Below are positions 1 to 8,050 of a DNA stretch of 41,010 nucleotides, piece after piece. Position numbers and translations under genes: made by a program. Each line of letters starts with the position of its first letter. The first letter of the stretch is position 1. The stretch is from Pseudomonas sp. A-1 (GTDB taxonomy: Bacteria > Pseudomonadota > Gammaproteobacteria > Pseudomonadales > Pseudomonadaceae), in contig NZ_SSTC01000041.1 of the NCBI RefSeq assembly GCF_004801855.1, positions 1 through 41,010 on the forward strand. The letters run 5' to 3'. Under the pieces are notes generated by a model. It did no database searches, was not told where the DNA came from, and saw nothing but the letters and a program-made list of their open reading frames with translations.

Positions 1-347
1 AAGCTCTCTTCCGGCTCCAGGTTGCCGAGCATCGAGCAGCCGGTGCGCATGACGTCCATCGGGTGGGCGCTGGCCGGAATGCGCTCGAGCACTTCCTTGA
101 GGGCCTGGGGCAGGTCGCGCTGGGTCTGCAGCTGAGTCAGGTAGGCGTCCAGCTGGGCCTGGGTGGGCAGTTCGCCGTAGAACAGCAGGTGGGCGACTTC
201 CTCGAACAGGCAGTCCTTGGCCAGCTCGCGCACGTCATAGCCGCGGTAGGTCAGGCCGGCACCTTCCTTGCCGACGGTGGACAGGGCAGTCTGTCCGGCG
301 ATCTGACCACGCAGACCAGCGCCACTCAGTACTTTTGCTTCAGCCAT
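1..347 (-). CDS. prpC: 2-methylcitrate synthase, N-terminal part (cut by window edge)
   Basis: This is the first 115 codons of a gene running off the left edge. The translation begins MAEAKVLSGAGLRGQIAGQT and continues with GLTYRGYDVRELA and VAHLLFYGELPT, the N-terminal pattern of type I citrate/2-methylcitrate synthases. PrpC condenses propionyl-CoA with oxaloacetate to 2-methylcitrate in the cytoplasm. The position downstream of prpB on the same strand supports methylcitrate synthase rather than the TCA-cycle enzyme. The start is the ATG at 347, preceded by an AGAGGAA-type ribosome site. The catalytic His/Asp region lies outside the window, so activity cannot be judged. The 93-bp gap to prpB holds a small hairpin, and the two genes are probably cotranscribed. 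Confidence 0.9.
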   Translation of the reverse strand, partial: MAEAKVLSGAGLRGQIAGQTALSTVGKEGAGLTYRGYDVRELAKDCLFEEVAHLLFYGELPTQAQLDAYLTQLQTQRDLPQALKEVLERIPASAHPMDVMRTGCSMLGNLEPEES

Positions 348-398
348 TGCGTTGTTCCTCTTTTCGAATTTTTAGACGGATACAGCAACCAACAACAG

Positions 399-418
399 GA
401 GTCTCAATCGGGAGACTC
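399..418. repeat. small hairpin between prpB and prpC
   Basis: A perfect 7-bp inverted repeat (GAGTCTC, six-base loop, GAGACTC) lies in the 93-bp prpB-prpC spacer. There is no T-run on the minus strand, so it is not a convincing intrinsic terminator. It could be an RNA-processing or stability element within the operon, or chance. Confidence 0.35.
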
Positions 419-440
419 GAATCCTTCCATGCTGCTTTAG

Positions 441-1349
441 TTAGCATTCCCGCGGTTGGATCTTTTCCTGCTTCTTCTGGGCGAACAGCTCGTCGAGCTT
501 GTCCTCGTAGGCGTGGTAGCCGAGGTATTTGTACAGATCGGCACGGGTCTGCATGATCTCGACCACGTTCTTCTGGGTGCCCTGCTCGCGGATCGCCTGG
601 TAGACCTTCAGCGCCGCGGCGTTCATCGCCCGGTAGGCGCCGCAGCAGTACAGCACCATGTCCACGTCGACCGAGGCCAGCTCGTCGCAGGTGAACAGCG
701 GGGTGTGGCCGAACTCGGTGATGTTGGCGAGGATCGGCACGTTCACCGCGGCGCGGAACTGCTTGTACATCGGCAGCTCGGTCATCGCCTCGGGGAAGAT
801 CATGTCGGCGCCGGCCTCGACGTAGGCGCAGGCGCGGTCGATGGCGGCCTGCAGGCCCTCACCGGCCAGCGCGTCGGTACGCGCCATGATCACGAAGCTG
901 TCGTCCTGACGGGCGTCGACGGCGGCCTTGATGCGGTCGACCATCTCCTCGGTGCTCACCACTTCCTTGCCCGGACGATGGCCGCAGCGCTTGGTGCCGA
1001 CCTGGTCCTCGATGTGCACGGCGGCCACGCCGACCTTCTCGAACGAGCGGATGGTACGGGCGATGTTGAAGGCGCCGCCCCAGCCGGTGTCGATGTCGAC
1101 CAGCACCGGCAGGGTGGTGGCATCGGTCAGGCGGCGGGCGTCGGTCAGCACGTCTTCCATGGTGCTGATGCCGAGATCGGGAATGCCCAGCGAGTTGGCG
1201 GCCACACCGCCCCCGGAGATGTACAGCGCCTTGAAGCCGGTGGCCTCGGCCATGCGCCCGGCGTAGGCGGTGATGGCACCGACGATCTGCAGCGGGTTCT
1301 CGCTGGCGACGGCGTCGCGGAACTTCTGGCCGGGAGTCTTCTTGGTCAT
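441..1349 (-). CDS. prpB: 2-methylisocitrate lyase
   Basis: A 302-aa isocitrate-lyase/PEP-mutase superfamily enzyme that cleaves 2-methylisocitrate to pyruvate and succinate in the methylcitrate cycle. The catalytic loop KRCGH is at residues 120-124, so the active cysteine is Cys122. The metal-binding stretch VDIDTGWGG is near residues 84-92, and the substrate-binding VHIEDQ is near 111-116. The length is normal for PrpB, which is shorter than glyoxylate-cycle isocitrate lyase. The ATG overlaps the stop of the upstream GntR gene as ATGA, indicating translational coupling, and prpC follows. The regulator-prpB-prpC order is the usual pseudomonad arrangement. Confidence 0.97.
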   Translation of the reverse strand: MTKKTPGQKFRDAVASENPLQIVGAITAYAGRMAEATGFKALYISGGGVAANSLGIPDLGISTMEDVLTDARRLTDATTLPVLVDIDTGWGGAFNIARTIRSFEKVGVAAVHIEDQVGTKRCGHRPGKEVVSTEEMVDRIKAAVDARQDDSFVIMARTDALAGEGLQAAIDRACAYVEAGADMIFPEAMTELPMYKQFRAAVNVPILANITEFGHTPLFTCDELASVDVDMVLYCCGAYRAMNAAALKVYQAIREQGTQKNVVEIMQTRADLYKYLGYHAYEDKLDELFAQKKQEKIQPREC

Positions 1350-2080
1350 GACTTACCTCGTTGCTTGGCGTTCTTGGGGGAAGCGTCCTGGAAGTGACGC
1401 TCGACGTTGCGCTTGGATGCCGCGATGTGCCGGCGCATCAGCAGCTCGGCCAGCTCGCCGTCACGCTCGGCGATGGCGTCGAGAATGCGATGGTGCTCGG
1501 CGAAGGCCTGGCGCGGCCGGTTCGGCATGGTGGAGAACTGGATGCGGTACATGCGCACCAGCTGGTACAGCTCGTTGCACAGCAGATTGGCCAGGGTGCG
1601 GTTGCCGCTGCCCTGGATGATCCGGTAGTGGAAGTCGAAATCGCCTTCCTGCTGGTAGTAGCCGCGGCCCGCCTGGAACGCCTCGTCGCGCTCGTGGGTG
1701 TCGAGCACCCGGCGCAGCTCGTCGATCTCCGCCTCGCTCATGCGCTCGGCGGCCAGGCGGCAGGCCATGCCCTCCAGCGACTCGCGGATCTCGTACAGCT
1801 CGAGCAGCTCGGCCGGGCTCAGCGACACTACCCGCGCACCGGCATGCGGCACGCGCACCAGCAGGCGCTGGCCTTCCAGGCGGCGGATCGCCTCGCGCAG
1901 CGGGCCGCGACTGATGCCGTAGGCACGCGCCAGCTCCGGCTCGGAAATCTTGCTGCCCGGGGCGATCTCGCCGCGCACGATGGCCGACTGGATGCAGCGG
2001 AACACGTGGTCGGAGAGAGTTCCGGACTCCTCGTCCGCCAGCAGACTTTCGGCAAGGGCTTCGCTCATGATTGTCGACAT
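1346..2080 (-). CDS. GntR-family (FadR/FCD) regulator of the prp operon
   Basis: A transcription factor of about 244 aa. The N-terminal winged helix includes [20 protein letters not shown]; the C-terminal all-helical FCD domain carries the likely metal ligands in [15 protein letters not shown] and MRRHIAAS. It is first in the prp operon and overlaps prpB by 4 bp, so it probably represses prpBC and itself and responds to a methylcitrate-cycle intermediate. I chose the ATG at 2080. An in-frame ATG at 2068 and a TTG at 2101 are also possible, and no start has a strong ribosome site. A perfect palindrome upstream (2144-2155) and a near copy across the start (2070-2080) are candidate operators. 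The effector cannot be read from the sequence. Confidence 0.9.
   Translation of the reverse strand: MSTIMSEALAESLLADEESGTLSDHVFRCIQSAIVRGEIAPGSKISEPELARAYGISRGPLREAIRRLEGQRLLVRVPHAGARVVSLSPAELLELYEIRESLEGMACRLAAERMSEAEIDELRRVLDTHERDEAFQAGRGYYQQEGDFDFHYRIIQGSGNRTLANLLCNELYQLVRMYRIQFSTMPNRPRQAFAEHHRILDAIAERDGELAELLMRRHIAASKRNVERHFQDASPKNAKQRGKS
2070..2080. promoter_or_regulatory. second, imperfect GntR operator-like site at the regulator start
   Basis: ATTGTCGACAT matches 10 of 12 positions of the perfect palindrome at 2144-2155. It overlaps the first ATG of the GntR gene, or lies just before the alternative ATG at 2068. A repressor bound here would block initiation or early elongation, consistent with autoregulation. 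Confidence 0.5.
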
Positions 2081-2143
2081 ATCAACGATTCGGATGACCA
2101 AAAACTAGGGCAAACCCCATTTCATGTCAAACCCACTTAGACG

Positions 2144-2155
2144 ATTGTCGACAAT
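2144..2155. promoter_or_regulatory. candidate GntR operator, ATTGTCGACAAT
   Basis: A perfect 12-bp palindrome 64 bp upstream of the GntR start. Short TTGTNNACAA-like palindromes are typical of FadR-subfamily operators, and a near copy lies at 2070-2080. The two are about 74 bp apart centre to centre, close to seven helical turns. Assignment to the adjacent GntR protein is inference. Confidence 0.65.
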
Positions 2156-2160
2156 TTTGT

Positions 2161-2174
2161 GATGGGCGCCCATC
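2161..2174. repeat. 14-bp perfect palindrome GATGGGCGCCCATC
   Basis: A perfect palindrome 5 bp from the presumed GntR operator, in the gap between the prp operon and the protease operon. Its sequence is unrelated to the GntR site, so it could be a site for another factor or a small hairpin. No known operator was recognised. Confidence 0.5.
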
Positions 2175-2225
2175 CCGTCACGATTCTTGCGTGCCCCTGT
2201 CACAGGCCGTGCCAGAGTGGGCAGT

Positions 2226-2241
2226 CAGCCGGTACCGGCTG
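2226..2241. repeat. 16-bp perfect palindrome CAGCCGGTACCGGCTG
   Basis: A perfect 16-bp palindrome placed about where the -35 region of the protease-operon promoter would be, ending 23 bp before a TAGAAT -10-like hexamer. It is a good candidate operator for the downstream three-gene unit. No known regulator motif was recognised. Confidence 0.55.
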
Positions 2242-2270
2242 TCGCCCACCCCAGACCCGCGTGCTAGAAT
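2242..2270 (+). promoter_or_regulatory. probable promoter of the zinc-protease operon
   Basis: A GCTAGAATGC stretch gives a sigma70-type -10 hexamer TAGAAT at 2265-2270, about 90 bp before the protease ATG. No good -35 is visible; that position is next to the 16-bp palindrome, suggesting regulated or activator-dependent use. Confidence 0.5.
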
Positions 2271-2358
2271 GCAGCCCGCCCGCGCGGCAGCCGGCCGAGC
2301 ATCGCCGCCCGCTGCCGCCCCGCCCTTCGGCCCCATCACGCGCCATCGCACAGGACCT

Positions 2359-2895
2359 ATGAGACTCAAGCCCCTCGTCTTGCTACTCAGCCTGCTGATG
2401 CCCTGCAGCCTTAGCCTGGCTGCCGAAAAGACCGTCTACGGTCTCAACGAATATGCCCAGCTGCCGGAACTCGGCAGCGTTCTGGCTGCCAAACTCGACA
2501 CCGGCGCCAAGACCGCCTCGCTCAGCGCGCGCAACATCAAGCGTTTCAAGCGCAACGGCGAGGCCTGGGTACGCTTCAACCTCGGCACCGACGAGGACAG
2601 CGCGGCGCCGCTCGAGAAACCCCTGGCCCGCATCAGCAAGATCAAGCGCCGTGCCGGCGACTTCGATCCCGACGAGGGCAAGACCTACACGGCAAGGCCT
2701 GTGATCGAACTGGATGTCTGCATGGGCAACACGCTACGCACCATTGAAGTGAACCTGACCGACCGCAGCGCCTTCCAATACCCGCTACTGATCGGCTCCG
2801 AGGCGCTCAAGCGCTTCGGCGCCCTGGTAGACCCCAGTCTCAAGTACGCAGCCGGCAAGCCCGCCTGTTCCAACGTTGCACACTCGAACGAGTAA
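2359..2895 (+). CDS. exported retropepsin-like 'ATP-dependent zinc protease' family protein
   Basis: A 178-aa protein with an N-terminal signal peptide (MRLKPLVLLLSLLMP...SLAAEK, cleavage near residue 22). Its domain begins with LPAKLDTGAKTASL-type sequence, here AAKLDTGAKTASLSA, matching the putative zinc-protease/RimB-like family (PF05618), a retropepsin-like fold with an Asp-Thr-Gly active-site motif. The C-terminal LIGSEALKRFGALVDPS is also typical. The family name says zinc, but the DTG motif suggests an aspartic protease. It starts at the ATG at 2359 with AGGA upstream. It heads an operon with a 7TM transglutaminase-like protein and an ATP-grasp ligase. The substrate is unknown; it presumably acts in the periplasm. 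Confidence 0.85.
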   Translation: MRLKPLVLLLSLLMPCSLSLAAEKTVYGLNEYAQLPELGSVLAAKLDTGAKTASLSARNIKRFKRNGEAWVRFNLGTDEDSAAPLEKPLARISKIKRRAGDFDPDEGKTYTARPVIELDVCMGNTLRTIEVNLTDRSAFQYPLLIGSEALKRFGALVDPSLKYAAGKPACSNVAHSNE

Positions 2896-2900
2896 ACTCG

Positions 2901-4427
2901 ATGCGCTCTCTCACACTGCACCTGAAAGTCCTCATCGCCATATTGGTGAGCCTGGGCGTGGCGATCACCGCCTACCAGATTTTCGTTCTCGGCATCCCGG
3001 TGACCGAGGCGGAAACCGACAATGTCTGGAACATCGACGCCAAGGTGGAATTCCAGGCCAACCCGCGCAACCCGGTCAAGGTGCAGATGTTCGTGCCGCC
3101 GCTGGGCCAGGACTTCGTCAGCCTCAACGAGAGCTTCATCTCCAACAACTACGGCGTCAGCGTCAACAACGTCGACGGCAACCGCCGGGTGACCTGGTCG
3201 GCGCGCCGCGCCAACGGCCCGCAGACCCTGTACTACCGCATGGTGCTGACCCAGCGCTACAGCACGGAAAAGCCCAAGGAAACCGGGCCGATCTACCGCG
3301 AAAGCCTGCCGATCGCCGGCCCCGAGCAGATCGCTGCCGAAGCCCTGCTGGCCCCCATCCGCCAGCACTCGGCCGACGTCGAGACCTTCGTCACCGAGAC
3401 CATCAAGCGCGTCAACAACCTGAATGACGACAACGTCAAGCTGCTGCTGGCCGGCGACACCTCCATCGAGAAGCGCGCCCGCGTGATCGACCTGCTGCTG
3501 TCCATCGCCCACGTGCCGCTGGAGCAGGTCCGCACCATCCGCCTGATCGAGAACCAGGCGCAGACCCCGGAGCTGTGGCTGCGCAGCTTCAACGGCGAGA
3601 ACTGGCTGTACTTCAACCCGGCCAACGGCCAGCAGGGCCTGCCGCGCGACCGCCTGATCTGGTGGCTGGGCGACGCCCCGCTGCTCAGCATCGACGGCGG
3701 CAAGCAGGCGCAGGTCAGCTTCACCCTCAACACCAGCGAGCTGAACGCCATCCGCCTGGCCAAGCAGTCCGACGAGTCGGCCGACGCCGGCTTCCTCGAG
3801 TACTCGCTGTACGGCCTGCCGCTGCAGACCCAGCAGACCTACCAGATCATGATCATGATCCCGATCGGCGTGCTGGTGATCCTGATCCTGCGCAACCTCG
3901 GCGGCCTGCAGACCCTCGGCACCTTCACCCCGGTGCTGATCGCCCTGGCCTTCCGCGAGACCCAGCTGGGCTTCGGCATCGTGCTGTTCACCATCATCAC
4001 CGCGCTGGGCCTGTCGCTGCGCTCCTACCTGGAGCACCTCAAGCTGCAGATGCTGCCGCGCCTGTCGGTGGTGCTGACCTTCGTGGTGGTGCTGATCGCG
4101 GTGATCAGCCTGTTCAGCCACAAGCTCGGCCTCGAGCGCGGCCTGTCGGTGGCGCTGTTCCCGATGGTGATCCTGACCATGACCATCGAACGCCTGTCGA
4201 TCACCTGGGAAGAGCGCGGCGGCAGCCATGCCTTCAAGGTCGCCGTCGGCACCCTGATCGCCGCCACCCTGGCGCACCTGCTGATGAGCATCCCGGAGCT
4301 GACCTACTTCGTGTTCACCTTCCCGGCGGTGCTGCTGATCCTGGTGGGCTTCATGCTGGCGATGGGTCGCTACCGCGGCTACCGCCTGACCGAACTGTTC
4401 CGCTTCAAAGCCTTCCTCAAGGACTGA
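2901..4427 (+). CDS. inactive transglutaminase-like protein with C-terminal 7TM domain
   Basis: A 508-aa membrane protein. A signal-anchor helix spans about residues 7-31. A periplasmic transglutaminase-like domain follows to about residue 305. The C-terminal multi-helix membrane module starts near residue 313 (YQIMIMIPIGVLVILIL) and ends near 495. This matches the family pair known as inactive transglutaminase (PF14400) and 7TM (PF14402). The family is described as catalytically inactive; I did not verify each triad position. It starts 5 bp after the protease gene and ends 4 bp before the ATP-grasp gene, so the three products are probably made together. A role as a membrane receptor or scaffold coupling periplasmic and cytoplasmic partners is inference. 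Confidence 0.88.
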   Translation: MRSLTLHLKVLIAILVSLGVAITAYQIFVLGIPVTEAETDNVWNIDAKVEFQANPRNPVKVQMFVPPLGQDFVSLNESFISNNYGVSVNNVDGNRRVTWSARRANGPQTLYYRMVLTQRYSTEKPKETGPIYRESLPIAGPEQIAAEALLAPIRQHSADVETFVTETIKRVNNLNDDNVKLLLAGDTSIEKRARVIDLLLSIAHVPLEQVRTIRLIENQAQTPELWLRSFNGENWLYFNPANGQQGLPRDRLIWWLGDAPLLSIDGGKQAQVSFTLNTSELNAIRLAKQSDESADAGFLEYSLYGLPLQTQQTYQIMIMIPIGVLVILILRNLGGLQTLGTFTPVLIALAFRETQLGFGIVLFTIITALGLSLRSYLEHLKLQMLPRLSVVLTFVVVLIAVISLFSHKLGLERGLSVALFPMVILTMTIERLSITWEERGGSHAFKVAVGTLIAATLAHLLMSIPELTYFVFTFPAVLLILVGFMLAMGRYRGYRLTELFRFKAFLKD

Positions 4428-4431
4428 TGCC

Positions 4432-5418
4432 ATGTTCGGCCTGATCAAAACCTGGAAGGCCCTGAGTGCCAAGGGCATCATGGGCATCAACCGGCGCAAC
4501 GCGGACTACGTGCTGAAGTACAACAAGCGCAGTCTGTACCCGGTGGTGGACGACAAGATCCTCACCAAGGAGCGCGCCATCGCCGCCGGCATCCACGTGC
4601 CGGAGATGTACGGCATCATCTCCACGGAGAAGGAGATCGAGAACCTCGACAAGATCATCGGCGAGCACAACGATTTCGTGATCAAGCCGGCGCAGGGCGC
4701 CGGCGGTGACGGCATCCTGGTGATCGCCGACCGCTTCGAGGGGCGCTTCAAGACCGTCTCCGGCAAGATCGTCAGCCGCGACGAGATCGAGCAGCAGCTG
4801 TCCAGCATCCTCTCCGGCCTGTACTCGCTGGGCGGCGGCCGCGACCGCGCGCTGATCGAGTACCGGGTGACCCCGGACCCGATCTTCAAGAGCATCAGCT
4901 ACGAGGGCGTGCCGGACATCCGCATCATCGTGCTGATGGGCTACCCGGTGATGGCCATGCTGCGCCTGCCGACCCGCCAGTCCAACGGCAAGGCCAACCT
5001 GCACCAGGGCGCCATCGGCGTCGGCGTCGACCTGGCTACCGGCCTCACCCTGCGCGGCACCTGGCTGAACAACCGGATCACCAAGCACCCGGACACCGCC
5101 AATGCGGTGGACGGCGTGCAGCTGCCCAACTGGGACGGCTTCATGAAGCTGGCCGCCGGCTGCTACGAGCTGTGTGGCCTCGGCTACATCGGCGTGGACA
5201 TGGTGCTCGACGTCGACAAGGGCCCGCTGATCCTCGAGCTCAACGCCCGCCCCGGCCTGAACATCCAGATCGCCAACGACTGCGGCCTGACCCATCGCGC
5301 CCACGCCGTGGAAGCGCGTCTGGAGGAGCTCAAGGCCAAGGGCATCAAGGAAACCCCGGAACAGCGCGTGCGCTTCTCCCAGGAAGTGTTCGGCCACGTC
5401 AAGCCGGTCGAACTCTGA
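4432..5418 (+). CDS. RimK-related alpha-L-glutamate ligase-like ATP-grasp protein
   Basis: A 328-aa cytoplasmic ATP-grasp enzyme. The nucleotide-binding strand and loop VIKPAQGAGGDGILVI is at about residues 83-98. The metal-binding LELNARPGLNIQIAN is near 269-283. This is the pattern of the RimK-related ligase family that joins an amino acid, often glutamate, to a carboxylate on a peptide or protein. It is the last gene of the three-gene unit, 4 bp after the 7TM gene. An amino-acid or peptide modification that the exported protease later trims or senses would fit, but no substrate is shown by the sequence. Confidence 0.9.
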   Translation: MFGLIKTWKALSAKGIMGINRRNADYVLKYNKRSLYPVVDDKILTKERAIAAGIHVPEMYGIISTEKEIENLDKIIGEHNDFVIKPAQGAGGDGILVIADRFEGRFKTVSGKIVSRDEIEQQLSSILSGLYSLGGGRDRALIEYRVTPDPIFKSISYEGVPDIRIIVLMGYPVMAMLRLPTRQSNGKANLHQGAIGVGVDLATGLTLRGTWLNNRITKHPDTANAVDGVQLPNWDGFMKLAAGCYELCGLGYIGVDMVLDVDKGPLILELNARPGLNIQIANDCGLTHRAHAVEARLEELKAKGIKETPEQRVRFSQEVFGHVKPVEL

Positions 5419-5423
5419 CCTGC

Positions 5424-5453
5424 CAGGCGGGTAGCCTCCGGGCCACCCGCCTG
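5424..5453 (+). terminator. hairpin after the ATP-grasp gene (weak terminator)
   Basis: A 9-bp perfect stem (CAGGCGGGT/ACCCGCCTG) with a 12-base loop lies 6 bp after the stop codon. It is followed by C-rich rather than T-rich sequence, so it may pause or protect the mRNA rather than terminate alone. A better terminator is at 5559-5582. Confidence 0.45.
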
Positions 5454-5558
5454 CCCTCCCCCCGTTGCCGGGCGCCAGCCCCGGCACCGCCCTGCGACGC
5501 CTCCTGTGCAAACCACACACGCCACAGCGGCCGGAGTTCCGGCAGGCCTGCCGACGGC

Positions 5559-5582
5559 AAAAGGCGCCTCACGGGCGCCTTT
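5559..5582. terminator. bidirectional intrinsic terminator between the ATP-grasp gene and azoR
   Basis: AAAGGCGCC and GGCGCCTTT form a perfect 9-bp stem around a 5-base loop between convergent genes. On the minus strand the stem is followed by a short T-run (TTTT), so it ends azoR transcripts well; on the plus strand it can end the protease-operon transcript. Confidence 0.8.
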
Positions 5583-5598
5583 CCTTCTGCGGTGGCGG

Positions 5599-6198
5599 TC
5601 AGGCGATCAGCGCCTCGATCTGCTCCTGCGCCGCGGCGAAGGCCTTGTCGACACCGACCGCTCCCATGGACAGGCCTTCGGCATAGACGAACTCGACCTC
5701 GGTCATGCCGAGGAAGCCCAGCATCGTCTTCAGGTACGGCACCTGGGAATCGGCCGGGGTGTCGCGGTAGATGCCGCCGCGGGCCAGGGCGACGTAGACG
5801 CGCTTGCCCTTGAGCAGGCCTTCCGGGCCGTTCTCGGTGTAGCGGAAGGTCACCCCGGCGCGGGCGATGGCATCGAACCAGGCCTTCAGCTGCACCGGCA
5901 CGCCGAAGTTGTACATCGGCACGCCGAGCACCACGACGTCGGCGGCCTGCACCTGGGCGATCAGCGCGTCGTCGAGGGCCACGCGGGCGGCCTGCGCGGC
6001 GTCACGCTGCTCGGCGGGCGTGAACAGCGCGCCCAGCGCGGCCTCGTCGAGGACGGGATGCGGCTCGCTGGCCAGGTCGCGCAGCTCGACCACGGCGGCC
6101 GGGTGCTGCGCCAGCAGGCGCGCGACAATCGCATCGGCCAGGCGGGTGGAGTTGGCGCCGGCGGAGCGGGCGCTGGCGTTAATCTGCAGGATTTTCAT
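5599..6198 (-). CDS. azoR: FMN-dependent NADH-azoreductase
   Basis: A 199-aa flavodoxin-like NAD(P)H:quinone/azo reductase. It begins [21 protein letters not shown], the FMN-phosphate loop of AzoR proteins, and has [37 protein letters not shown], the core family signature. It probably performs two-electron reduction of quinones and azo compounds in the cytosol. I chose the ATG at 6198 because AGGAG lies 8 bases upstream; the in-frame ATG at 6204 would be only two bases from it. It follows the pirin gene closely on the same strand, and both are divergent from a LysR gene, a common redox or electrophile-response layout. Confidence 0.92.
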   Translation of the reverse strand: MKILQINASARSAGANSTRLADAIVARLLAQHPAAVVELRDLASEPHPVLDEAALGALFTPAEQRDAAQAARVALDDALIAQVQAADVVVLGVPMYNFGVPVQLKAWFDAIARAGVTFRYTENGPEGLLKGKRVYVALARGGIYRDTPADSQVPYLKTMLGFLGMTEVEFVYAEGLSMGAVGVDKAFAAAQEQIEALIA

Positions 6199-6218
6199 GG
6201 TCATTTCTCCTCTGGGGT

Positions 6219-6938
6219 TCAGTACATCGGCAATTCGTGGGGACGCAGGTCGAACAGCAGCACCTCGGCGTTCTCGCCGGCGCCGAAATCGATCGCGCGG
6301 ACATCGCGCAGGCGGGCGCCATCGCCGGCCGCCAGGCGCCGGCCGTTGACGGTCAGCACGCCGCGGGCGACCTGCACGTAGGCGTGGCGGCCGGCCGGCA
6401 GCTCGAAGCGCTGCGCCTCGGCGCCGTCGAACAGCCCGGCGTAGACGCGCGCGTCCTGGTGGATCGACAGCGAGCCCTGGGCACCGTCCGGCGAGATGAT
6501 CAGGCGCAGCCGGCCGCGCTTCTCCGCGGCGGCGAAGTGGCGCTGCTGATAGCGCGGGGCGACGCCGCGCCGGCTGGGCACGATCCAGATCTGCAGGAAG
6601 TGCACCGGCTCCTCGCGCGAGGCGTTGAACTCGCTGTGCCGCACGCCGGTGCCGGCGCTCATCACCTGCACGTCGCCGGGACGGATCACCGAGCCGTTGC
6701 CCATCGAGTCCTTGTGCTCCAGCGCCCCGTCCAGCACATAGGAGAAGATCTCCATGTCGCGATGGGGATGGCTGCCGAAACCGCGTCCCGGCCGCACGCG
6801 GTCGTCGTTGATCACCAGCAGGTCGGAAAACCCCATGTGCTCCGGGTCGTAGTAGCTGCCGAAGGAAAAGCTGTGCTGGGAGTGCAACCAGCCGAAGTTG
6901 GCGAGGCCGCGCTCCGCGGCAGGTCTGATGTCCAGCAT
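6219..6938 (-). CDS. pirin-family (cupin) protein
   Basis: A 239-aa bicupin of the pirin family. The metal ligands are visible in SHPHRDMEI (His57, His59) and GVRHSEFN (His101, Glu103), matching the His/His/His/Glu set of pirins. N-terminal [17 protein letters not shown] and [11 protein letters not shown] are typical of the YhaK/YhhW group. Some bacterial pirins have quercetin 2,3-dioxygenase activity or act as redox sensors; which applies here is unknown. It is the first gene of the pirin-azoR pair and divergent from lysR, with 147 bp between the starts. Confidence 0.93.
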   Translation of the reverse strand: MLDIRPAAERGLANFGWLHSQHSFSFGSYYDPEHMGFSDLLVINDDRVRPGRGFGSHPHRDMEIFSYVLDGALEHKDSMGNGSVIRPGDVQVMSAGTGVRHSEFNASREEPVHFLQIWIVPSRRGVAPRYQQRHFAAAEKRGRLRLIISPDGAQGSLSIHQDARVYAGLFDGAEAQRFELPAGRHAYVQVARGVLTVNGRRLAAGDGARLRDVRAIDFGAGENAEVLLFDLRPHELPMY

Positions 6939-7085
6939 GTCGATCTCCTCTGTATCGGTTCGATACGCGCCGCGCCGAGCTTCGGGGCCTGGCGCTGCGT
7001 CATTGGCGATGGAGTCACTCTACCTGCGCACACTGATGCCAAATAGAGGACAATCAAGAACACTCTGTTGCCATTGGAATCAACA

Positions 7086-7991
7086 ATGAACCGACTCGAG
7101 GCCATGAGCCTGTTCGCGCGGGTGGCCGAGCTGGGCAGCTTCACCGCGGCGGCCAGCCAGCTCGGCGTGGCGCGCTCGGTGGTCACCCGCCAGATCGCCG
7201 CACTGGAAGAGCACCTGGGCGCCAAGCTGATGGTGCGCAGCACCCGGCGCCTGTCGCTGACCTCGGCGGGCAGCGCCTACCTGGAGAAATGCCGGACGAT
7301 TCTCGCCCTGGTGGAGGAAGCCGAAGCCGGCGTGATGGAGGAGCGCCTGACGCCCAGCGGCCAGCTGCGCATCAGCCTGCCGCTGAGCTTCGGCCTGCGC
7401 CGGCTGGCGCCGCTGCTGCTGGAGTTCACCCGCAGCTACCCGGCGATCCGCCTGGCGATGGACTTCAGCGACCGCCAGCTGAACCTGATCGAGGAAGGCA
7501 TCGACCTGTCGATCCGCATCACCGGCCAGCTCGCCCCGGGGGAGATCGTGCGCCGGCTCGGCAGCAGCCGCCTGCTCACCGTTGCCGCCCCGCAGTACCT
7601 GGCCGAACATGGCCGGCCGCAGCACCCCGGCGAGCTCGCCGGCCATGCCTGCCTGGGGTACTCGCCGCAGGCCAACAACCGGCCATGGACCTTCCAGGTG
7701 GAAGGCCGCCCGGAGTCCTTCTACCTCCCCTTCCGTCTGCAGGCCAACAACGGCGATGCCCTGGCCGCGGCCGCCGTGGAGGGACTGGGCATCAGCATGC
7801 AGCCGGACTTCATCGTCGCCGAGCCGCTCGCCGCGGGAAGGCTGGTCACCCTGCTGGACGACTACGCCCCGCCGCCGCTGGGCATCTACGCGGTGCTGCC
7901 GAGCAACCGCTACCTGCCCCACCGCGTGCGGGTGCTGATCGACTTCCTGTCCAGCCGGCTGGCGGATGCCCCGGCCGCGGCCGGCGGCTGA
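7086..7991 (+). CDS. LysR-family transcriptional regulator
   Basis: A 301-aa LysR-type regulator. The N-terminal winged HTH begins MNRLEAMSLFARVAELGSF and includes ASQLGVARSVVTRQIAALE. The substrate-binding domain covers about residues 90-295. The start is the ATG at 7086, whose product begins as most LTTRs of this group do; an upstream in-frame TTG-type start is less likely. It is divergent from the pirin-azoR operon, the usual geometry for an LTTR controlling its neighbour, so it probably activates those genes in response to an electrophile or quinone. No clear T-N11-A box was pinned down. Confidence 0.93.
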   Translation: MNRLEAMSLFARVAELGSFTAAASQLGVARSVVTRQIAALEEHLGAKLMVRSTRRLSLTSAGSAYLEKCRTILALVEEAEAGVMEERLTPSGQLRISLPLSFGLRRLAPLLLEFTRSYPAIRLAMDFSDRQLNLIEEGIDLSIRITGQLAPGEIVRRLGSSRLLTVAAPQYLAEHGRPQHPGELAGHACLGYSPQANNRPWTFQVEGRPESFYLPFRLQANNGDALAAAAVEGLGISMQPDFIVAEPLAAGRLVTLLDDYAPPPLGIYAVLPSNRYLPHRVRVLIDFLSSRLADAPAAAGG

Positions 7992-7998
7992 GCCGCCG
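7982..7998 (+). terminator. hairpin with the lysR stop codon in its loop
   Basis: CGGCGGC and GCCGCCG form a perfect 7-bp GC stem whose 3-base loop is exactly the TGA stop of the LysR gene (7989-7991). No T-run follows, so intrinsic termination is uncertain. It may stabilise the 3' end of the message. Confidence 0.4.
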
Positions 7999-8013
7999 AC
8001 GCCCGGCCTGGGG

Positions 8014-8019
8014 TAGAAT
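8014..8019 (+). promoter_or_regulatory. -10-like hexamer upstream of pabB
   Basis: TAGAAT lies in the 59-bp gap between lysR and pabB, 31 bp before the pabB ATG. It resembles a sigma70 -10 element, but no convincing -35 is seen. Confidence 0.4.
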
Positions 8020-8050
8020 TGCGCCGGCCTGCGTTCTTCCGAGCCACACC

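Noticed and set aside
2685-4499. 604-codon frame antisense to the 7TM transglutaminase gene, with a Gln/His/Asp-rich product.
   Set aside because: A composition artefact of high third-position GC. The plus-strand gene has clear domains and tight operon spacing.
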